Of a stretch of 64,000 bases of DNA, positions 56,106 to 64,000 are shown in pieces (the stretch's first letter is position 1; every line of letters begins with the position of its first letter). The stretch spans positions 2,912,501 to 2,976,500 of the forward strand of contig NC_069367.1 of the NCBI RefSeq assembly GCF_021730395.1, given 5' to 3'. The notes under the pieces were generated by a model that saw only the letters and a program-made list of their open reading frames with translations, was not told where the DNA came from and did not search any database. The position numbers were made by a program, and so were the translations under genes. The DNA comes from Mercenaria mercenaria. Lineage: Eukaryota; Mollusca; Bivalvia; Venerida; Veneridae.

Positions 56106-56537
56106 AGTTACCCTTAGTTCTAGCCATTATATAAAGTAAACCACATATATACCATTATATATCTAGTTACTAGAATTTAAGATCAAATAGGGAAATGATC
56201 CGTGAAGTAAATACATTTGGAATACTAAGAAGAGGTCTTTACTAAATGTAAAATAAGAAAACTCGCTTTTTGTAAAAGTATTTATAGCGTTAGAAACATA
56301 GGTTTATATTTATACCAAATTCTGCGATATGCTGGATATAGTATCAGGTGTTGTAAACTTACTGAAAGAGCCTGTTCGGTCCTAAGTTAGAAAAAAGACA
56401 TAAATTGTCATTATTTAATAAAACATTCAAGATAAGGATGTTTTATTTGGAACGAAAACAAATAATAGTTTGATTTTTAAATTGACTAATAAATTTTATA
56501 AAACAGACAGAAATGTAACAGAAAAAATCTTATAGTA

Positions 56538-56928
56538 CTAATAACAATTTATTAAACGACAAAATCACCAACCAGGATTTTCAGGCCTTTGGATCTTAAG
56601 TACAAAAAATACGAATAATACGAATCATTTACCTTGGTTTCACTTTTGTTTGTTTGTTAAGATATAACATTGCTGCATTGCTGCATTTTAATTTTTGCTA
56701 TACAAATATTAGATAAATAGATAAATAATGTTACTAATGACAATATGTTAAACGACAAGATCATCAGCAAGAATTTCAAGGCCTTTGGATCTTAAGTACA
56801 AAAAATACGAATAATTCTATCATTTACCTTGGTTTAATTTTTATGTGTATGTTTAGATAAAATATCTCTGCATTTTACTTTTCGCTGTACAAATAACAGA
56901 AAAATAGGTAAACAATGTTTTATTATCA
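56538..56928 (+). repeat. 195 bp tandem duplication
   Basis: Two adjacent copies, starting CTAATAACAATTTATTAAAC and CTAATGACAATATGTTAAAC, share CCTTTGGATCTTAAGTACAA and ATTTACCTTGGTTT. Confidence 0.85.
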
Positions 56929-57577
56929 GAAATAGTTTTTCACTTATCAAGATTTCGGTTTTGTCTTAATTAAATGCTATTGTTTTCGTCTGATTGTATG
57001 TTATGGAGGTCGATTTCCAAATAGGGTTTAGTTATATACCGAGTTACTTAAGCTACTTAATGTATCCGTCTTTTCTCAACAAGTATGGCATCGTAAGAAA
57101 TAATAAAATAATAAACAATTATCAAGACTGATCAATTTCATGTTTTTATTTTTTATCCAAAGGCGTGGCAAAGACATTATTATATCTAAATATGTGTGTA
57201 AGAATTCCTTACCACCACCGTCCACAAACATGCTCAATCAAAGCGAGCCTGCAACATTTTTTACTTTCGTCATGTTCGGTGACATGTAGAGCTTCCCCTT
57301 TTCTATTTTGACCAAGTACATTATTGGATGATAATACATTTACAATTATATACCGAAAAGAAGTATATTGTGTTTTGGAGAAGTTTATTCATTGATTTAT
57401 TAACTGAAAGCAAAATGTTTGCAGCAGTGAACATACTTGGTAAAATAAAATGAAATAAAGCAAAATGTTCGATCATGTTAAACTTTGGTTCATGGAATAA
57501 GTGTAAGTGAAATTTCATGTTTGGTATACTACTTTCCTCCAAGTTTTCAGATTAAACAAAATATAAAAAACAGCGTA

Positions 57578-57886
57578 GTAAAATTTCATTGAGTTTTTGT
57601 ACATGTAAAGTGTCATAATTATGTATTTTATCAGTATTGAACAGAACATGTTTAAAATGGAATAATATTGTACTACATACCATACATGGAACAGAATAAC
57701 TTATGTTTTTTTTTTCAAAATCGTAATTTTACTTACAGGTAATCTCTTGTTAACAATTTACACAAAACTGGGTTATTAAAAAACATCGGTATTGTTTTTC
57801 ATCAGTTTATTCTGAAACTATGCTTGTGGCAATAGAAATACATAATTATGACACTTTACATGTACAAAAACTCAATGAAATTTTAC
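57578..57886. mobile_element. 309 bp MITE with about 55 bp inverted ends and TA flanks
   Basis: GTAAAATTTCATTGAGTTTT and TGTACATGTAAAGTGTCATA are mirrored almost perfectly at the right end. TA lies at both sides (57576-57577 and 57887-57888), as for Tc1/mariner-type insertions. No ORF. Confidence 0.8.
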
Positions 57887-59995
57887 TATACACTTTCTGT
57901 ATATATAAACATGAAACAATGTTTACATAAAATAGCATTCTGGTCATGGTATTAAATAACAATTGACATACGTTATAATATATTCACAATTAAACATTTT
58001 ATGGCAATCTAGAACTGTTTTGAATTTTGGGTACGCATGTAATAATCTGCTCGCTACTATTTAATGAATTACTTTTTCAAATGGCAATAAAATTAGTAAA
58101 CACAATGTATAGAAGACGAAGCACACTGGTAGTAAAGTTGTTTATTCTCTCTCTATATATTTTATTGTTTAAGAATTATAGATTAATATCTAATTGACAT
58201 CAAAAATGATAACAGCACTCGGTAAAAAATAATTAAAATCGTAAATCAACGACAATATTAAATAACGGATTAATCGTGTATGTCAACACTTTTATGTATT
58301 GATTAAACTATACATATCAAATATAACACTACAATCACGCTATTATATTCTGATATATAAATTATTTAAATATAAGGCGTATTTTTACAACTCAATTTAT
58401 ACGGATAGTGATATTATGTAACCGGTCATTTCATTTCTTACGATATTAATAATTCCTTTTCTTTTAAAAGGAGACTATTTTCGCTGTCTGTCTGAATTAA
58501 AATTTCAAGTCGCAATAGTGTTAGCTTGTAAAGCGAGCGCTGTCCATACTTTCCGTATTTATGTTCTTGTATTGGTTGCTTGTTTGACATTATTTCACCT
58601 TTTACTTTATGTTTGAAAATAAAATAAAGTTTATTTGTTTTAATTACTAATCAAGCGACATTCGTTTCTAAGAGAACTGAATTAAAAGAATAAAGTATTA
58701 TGTCGAATATCCAACGATTTATTCTCAAATAAAACTTTAAATTCTAATAATTTCATAAATTTATTTCTATTTCCGTACGCCAAATCCACGCTTTAATCTA
58801 TATTTTTTTCCGGATAAATGGCGATACGCCATCACTTCTGGTTTATCAGACGTGCAGAATTAACTTAAAGATATAGTTTAAAGTATATCTTTGTCACGAT
58901 TCAAATAATTTGCATCTTAAATTAACAAAAGTGTTGTACATACGAACTTGACATTTCAGTGTCTACATCTCGTCTAGCTAGCAAACATATCAAAATCTGA
59001 CGAAACAAGGATATTGAACTGTTTTGAATTTTAGGTACGCATTAAATAATCTGCTTGCTGCTATACACAGTAAATGTAACGTTATAGAATGTAAAATTTC
59101 TGCATTTTTAATCAGTTTTAGCTTTAGCAGATTTTTCAAGTAGTTGCGATAGTTGAATTATTTTATCTTTGTTAAATTATTTTATGATTTTATTACATCG
59201 AAACGTTCAATAAATTAGACTATTTTCTTAAAACTAGCGCGAAATGTGCGGTTCTCTTTATTCATGGTCAAATATCTAAAAAAAATAAACACACGGACCT
59301 ATACATTTTATTTCACCACATAATAGGTCAACCTTCATTGATGTACAACTCTAAGAATTTTCCTTAAAATCTACATTGTAGAACAAAATTTCAATTTGCG
59401 AAAATGTTACAAACGTTAAGATTTTCCAGTGCACTCTAATTATGAAAAATTGCAGGAGGTCCAAATTTTACATATCAGTGTATTAAAAAAATGAAAACAA
59501 GCACTGGACCCTGTCTTTTTTATTTGCTGAATTATCTTAGTATATTTTGAAGTTTGGAAAAGTAAGGGTTTAATCAAATTCTACGTTCTAGAGAAAAAAT
59601 CGATTCGAACGTGTAGAAATATCTGTAGATAAACAACATACATAAATTTTACTTTTAATGTGTTTTTGGGAAGATTTCTGTTCCTCATCCGATATATGTT
59701 TATTGCACAAAGAACAAACGGGTCATATAAAGCTATTTAAAATCATATATAAAATAAACCAAAAAAAAAAAAAAATAAATAAACAACAGATATACATAAA
59801 TAAAATGAATAAAGCTAATGCTGAGAATAGTTTATGTTTAGCGAATAACTTATTCGAAATTTCATTACAGTGTTAACACCAGTATGTACATAAAAGTGGC
59901 ATGGAAATGGTATATACAATAGAATTGCTGATATAATTTCGATTTTGAAATTCGAGTGCAGACTAGATTTTTTTTCTATTGACATGAATTATATT

Positions 59996-60281
59996 CAATT
60001 ATACATAATTTTTTTTAAGCCGGTTGTAAAGGAAGTTATACAACTTATATTAATCACTCTCGATACCTCATTCCTGATGGAATCCATCGCCTCGAGGGTA
60101 TGAGAGAAGAGGCCAATTTCCCTTTTAATGCTGAGCGCCAAGCAAGGGAGTTACTCGTACCATTTTTCACGTCTTTGGTATGATGCGGTCGGGGATGGAA
60201 CCCACGACCTCCCGCACTCGAAGAGGAAGCTCTATCACTATACTATCGAGGCGGTTAACCATTCCCATTTTTCCTATCAAG
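59996..60281 (-). mobile_element. tRNA-derived SINE with 12 bp target duplication
   Basis: ATGAATTATATT occurs at 59984-59995 and 60282-60293. On the minus strand the head has an A box (TAGTATAGTGATAGAGC), anticodon-like CTCTTCGAG and a B box (GTGGGTTCCATCCCC). The body includes CTTGCTTGGCGCTCAGCATT, which I recognise from widespread mollusc SINEs. The tail ends CCGGCTTAAAAAAAA. Copy A has the unoccupied site near 53905-53925. Confidence 0.88.
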
Positions 60282-61091
60282 ATGAATTATATTAATAACG
60301 AAATACAGTCCATCTCCACAGAAATCATTTTCCATAACATAAAAAATAAACCATCTGTAACAAGAACATGACATGATTCGGAGAAACGGAATATAATTGC
60401 TGATTGCTGATTTATTTCCATTGAGCACTATTGAAGTTAAAAATGGTTTCAAAAATGTTTCCATTCACATAGATTATCATAATGGAAGTACAGCCAAGGA
60501 CAACACAATTCGCCCCAAACATGATGGATAGATGGATGCAGTGTCAGTAAGTTAAGGTAAAATATTGTTTTTACTTTTTAAGGTTTTATATAAAAAGATG
60601 TGTTCATTGTTAAGACTTGTTATGGTTGGAAGGGATAGTGGAGCGAGGGGTGTATCCCAACATTAAGTTTATTTTAATAAATTATTTTTCTTTATGTCAC
60701 TGCATGACATTCCAAACCAAATGCTTTAAAGCAGATGTCCGTACTACATGTTTTAAAGACTCGATATTTCTCCCTATAACATTTATATGCCGCCCGACAA
60801 AATTATCAAAGGATCTGTACATAAGGAACAAACCAAAGAATGCTAGTCGCACGTGTTCAGCTTAATAAGAAGTTGCATATATTTTAGAAATTACTGACAT
60901 TATTTGCCTGTAAATATCATTGTCAAGTAATTTTCCATATAAAGGAATTTCTTAACGCGAAATTTATTAAAAATCCTTGTTAATATACTACGGAACTTAA
61001 AATGTCAGGTAAGTCAAGAACTTTCTTTTTGCCCGTTAACTGTTGACATTCAAATGAAAAGAAAACGCCCGTATTTTATCTAATTGACATA

Positions 61092-62012
61092 CGAGGGACG
61101 TTCAATATGTAATGTTACTCCGTACGTAGTTCCGTAACCGCTGGTTATTTTTAGATGCGGTTTTCGGCACATTGTAGAGCAATTTATTGGAAATACAATG
61201 ATATATAAATTATAAAAATCGGCAGGTTCAAAGTGAAAATATAATCATTTTAGTAAGGTGTATTCTGGTATACTAGAACATTATTATTATTTTGGTTTGT
61301 TCTGGGCATCCAGAATCTCAGAAAAATAGAATAACTTGTAAAATTACAAAAATCTATCATTTTTCTACGAGGTACAGCAATTTGCGATGCGTTTGCATTT
61401 GTTTTAAACTATTTATTACATTTTTAATTTTACAACACAGCTAAAAACTCTAAACTCGAGGTTGATTCCATTTGGAATGGGTGTTGAGAGCGATGAATCA
61501 AAACTGTAAGAACTAGTTTCGCAATCGAGAATTAAGGTACTAGTATCAACTTAAAATAACAATAATTTTTTAAACGGTGATTATCGCGCCCGACAAAATT
61601 GCTGAGGCTTATTGTACTCACCTTATCATTTTTCGAGTAAAAATATACACAACACACTCAATTTAAAACTGTCATAAACTTTTTTATTTTAATTTTTATA
61701 TCTTTTTTGTGAAGATCATGATTTGTTTTATCTGTTTTAACTGAAGATTTAACTATAGTTCTAGTTGTTGAATAGAATAATCAAGGAATTACGTATAACA
61801 ATCTTAATATTTTGGACATAAAATTGTCTACTATACCAGAGCTCACCTTCTTCAAATGATTATAGTTTAACTTTGAAGCTACCAATTTTTATAATTGATA
61901 TATCATTGTGTTGCCAATAAATTGCTCTATAATGTGCCGAAAACCGCACCTAAAAATAACAAATGGTTACGGAACTACATACGGAGTATCATTACATATT
62001 GAACGCCCCTCG
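61092..62012. mobile_element. 921 bp mariner-type non-autonomous element
   Basis: CGAGGGACGTTCAATATGTA and on through CGGTTTTCGGCACATT, AGCAATTTATTGG are mirrored at the right end (arms about 120-150 bp). TA flanks both ends (61090-61091 and 62013-62014). The CGAGGG end and TA target suit mariner. The interior has no transposase frame. Confidence 0.85.
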
Positions 62013-62906
62013 TAAGAACAATATGCTTAAATTAGTCATTAAAACATTTATGAATATATGGGTGTTATATTTATGTATGAATAACTTCCATAATTTTAAA
62101 AATAAACAAAACAAACAAATAAAAAAATAACAGCTTGTTCAGTCTCCAGAATATTTAGAGATAGTGTAAGAGAGTGTGATTATTTAATTAATTAACACAT
62201 ACTTTAAGTTAAGAAAATATGCATTTAAATGATATTTTATTTATGATTAGATTAAAGTTTATAGTAAAAAAAACAAAGGTAATCGAATTAATGCTAAAAG
62301 CTGATATTTTGGTGCATCATTTGACACTTGTATTTAAAGCGCGGCTGAAAGAAAAAAGTTGATATTGAATACATGTTTACATCTTTTAGCGAAAGGAACA
62401 ACGGCTCTTAAAAATGTCAGTAGATATAGAGGAAATTGAGCAGTACCATGCATTTTGCATTGTTATTGTATTTGCACCTACATAAAGAATTGCAAAAAAG
62501 AAACGTTATGTTTTACGTAATGGAATCGCTTACTTGCATATATGAAGCGTTAGGTGTGTTAATCAGAACACTAACTCTAACATTTTTGTGCCTAAAATAA
62601 CTTGCATACTAGTATAATTACGTGAGTGCGTTAGATAGTCAACTCTTGAGAATTACAATAGAGGTTTGGTGCCATTAAGGATTCCTGGACCAGTACCTCT
62701 CTGCACTCCTTTATTTGTTGTTTTTTTTCTGGATATATTTGATACTGTCTATTTTAATTAAGTTGTATTTCACGACAAAGCGATGCATTGAGGCAATATA
62801 TCGCCTTTATTATATTCAGTGTACATAACTACGCTTTATGGTTTCAGTGTTTCATTCCTTAAACATGTTTATACATTTGTATACGTTTGATATTTTTTTT
62901 TCAGGT

Positions 62907-63017
62907 ATTGTGAACAAAAATGGAATCTTTGAAAGCTTTAAAGCTATTGAAGTGTTTCTGTTTTTCAAATATGAAGAACAACCAAAATGCACAACGTTTT
63001 TCTCAAATAGCTATTAG
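62907..63017 (+). CDS. Candidate terminal exon in copy B, unassigned
   Basis: TTTTTTTTCAG precedes a 36-codon frame containing FKAIEVFLFFKYEEQPKC. Paralogue of the 55187-55296 candidate. Low confidence for the same reasons. Confidence 0.22.
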   Translation: MVNKNGIFESFKAIEVFLFFKYEEQPKCTTFFSNSY

Positions 63018-64000
63018 AAAAGTTTATAACAGTTTATTTCACCTGGAAATTACTTGCTATTGGTTTAAGTTGAAATTATCGCAAGCGAGTTGTTGTGGTA
63101 TAAATTATTACATGCTTAGTTTATATACTAAATCAAGATTAAAGAGTCAATACAGCTTGGAATATATAGAGAAGGAGAATAATTATTTGTGAGTAGGTTT
63201 TATTAAAATAATCGATATATATTTGAATTGGATTTCATTTTTCAACAGAGTTTGAAATACACATAAGTTAGTGAATGAATATAAATTATTTGTGAGTTGG
63301 TTTGATTATAATTATTTCTGTTTATTCAAACTGGATCTAATTTTTAATATAATTTGGAATATATATATAGACAGAGTGAACGTGCAATTCAGGTCGGATT
63401 TAATTTTCAACATGATTTGGAATATTCAAAGATAAATTGAAGGACGATTATTATTGATGATTAGGTTATATTGTGATCATTAACAATCAAATTGGATTGT
63501 ATTTGCAATACAATAGACAAAGTGAAGAAATATGATTATTGGCGATATTCAAATCGGAATTAATTTTCAATACAATGCAGAATATTCAAACATATATTAA
63601 AGGTATATTATTATTGATGATATTCAGTTCGAAGTCAATGTTTAATACAAGTTGGATTCCTCAAAGCTATAGTACGAGAATATAATTACTGGTAAGTGTT
63701 ATTTTATTTATTGATACATATTCAAATCTGGCATAATTCTCAAAACCTTAGAAATATACATTGATAAAATCAAGGAATGTAATAATCAATTACCAGTAGT
63801 TCTAACCATTATATAAAGTAAACAACAAATAACCCATTACATATCTAGTTAATAAAATTTAAATCAAATAAGGAAATGATCCGTGGAGTAAATACATTTG
63901 GAGGACTAAGAAGAGGTCTTTACTGAATGTAAAATAAGAAAATTCGCTTTTCGTAAAAGTATTTATAATTTTAGAAACAATCATATATAAACGGTTTATC

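Larger units (their letters stand above)
52040..56330 (+). repeat. Segmental duplication, copy A
   Basis: Aligned with copy B over blocks: 52045-52540 with 57898-58390; 52650-53075 with 58430-58735; 53140-53520 with 58788-59175 in inverted orientation; 53640-53860 with 59225-59480; 53880-54560 with about 60280-60930; 54570-54900 with 62230-62580; 54955-56330 with 62675-64000. Divergence is substantial, so the duplication is old. Shared landmarks include AAAGCGAGCGCTGTC, GACAAAGCGATGCATT and GGAAATGATCCGTG. Confidence 0.85.
57893..64000 (+). repeat. Segmental duplication, copy B (runs off the window)
   Basis: Partner of copy A. It is longer because of a SINE (59996-60281) and about 1.3 kb of extra sequence (60950-62225) holding the 921 bp MITE. 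Its ATTCAAATCGG array (about 63200-63780) matches that of copy A unit for unit. Similarity continues to base 64000. Confidence 0.85.

Overview
The window looks like nuclear DNA of a bivalve mollusc. The GC content is low, introns are long and carry minisatellites, and several short dispersed repeats are of types I associate with venerid and other bivalve genomes: a tRNA-derived SINE with a long conserved body, a palindromic element with GAGCCGTGCCATGGG ends, and a GTGTAATGAAGTATTTCGA inverted-repeat element. The bivalve assignment rests on recognising these repeats from memory, not on a search.

Two host genes are well supported. One is an intronless cytochrome P450 of the CYP3-like type on the minus strand (11344-12891, 515 aa). 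The other is a seven-exon dimeric dihydrodiol dehydrogenase (DHDH, Gfo/Idh/MocA family) on the plus strand (22387-34555, 332 aa, all splice phases compatible). They are neighbours in a xenobiotic/sugar oxidoreductase sense only; nothing in the sequence links them.

Layout. 1-6120: homopolymer-rich sequence that looks like unpolished assembly. 6.1-11.2 kb: short tandem arrays, repeat remnants and two unassigned minus-strand ORFs. 11.3-12.9 kb: P450. 14.8-15.8 kb: a composite repeat with about 155 bp internal copies. 16.8-21.0 kb: a stack of nested inverted-repeat elements inside one TTAA-flanked element. 22.4-34.6 kb: DHDH. Its intron 3 is mostly a 54 bp minisatellite interrupted by a palindromic element. 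Its intron 4 holds an 87 bp array into which a 3.47 kb element with about 540 bp terminal inverted repeats has inserted, with a 5 bp ATACA duplication. That element carries a spliceable 70 aa ORF on one strand and a C2H2-like zinc-finger exon on the other. 35.6-39.8 kb: SINEs, two unassigned minus-strand terminal-exon candidates, a LINE 3' end and two foldback elements. 40-50 kb: mostly empty sequence with SINE pieces.

50-64 kb: an old tandem segmental duplication. Copy A (about 52.0-56.3 kb) and copy B (about 57.9 kb to the window end) are aligned over most of their length, with a decayed third copy near 50-51.5 kb. One block of about 390 bp is inverted between A and B. Each copy serves as the empty site for an insertion in the other: a SINE with a 12 bp target duplication in B, and a telomere-repeat-tagged insertion in A. 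Small exon-like pieces with splice signals recur in the copies and may be remnants of an unknown duplicated gene.

Most long ORFs outside the two genes are products of tandem arrays whose period is a multiple of three, or of GC-rich element ends, and are not annotated as genes.
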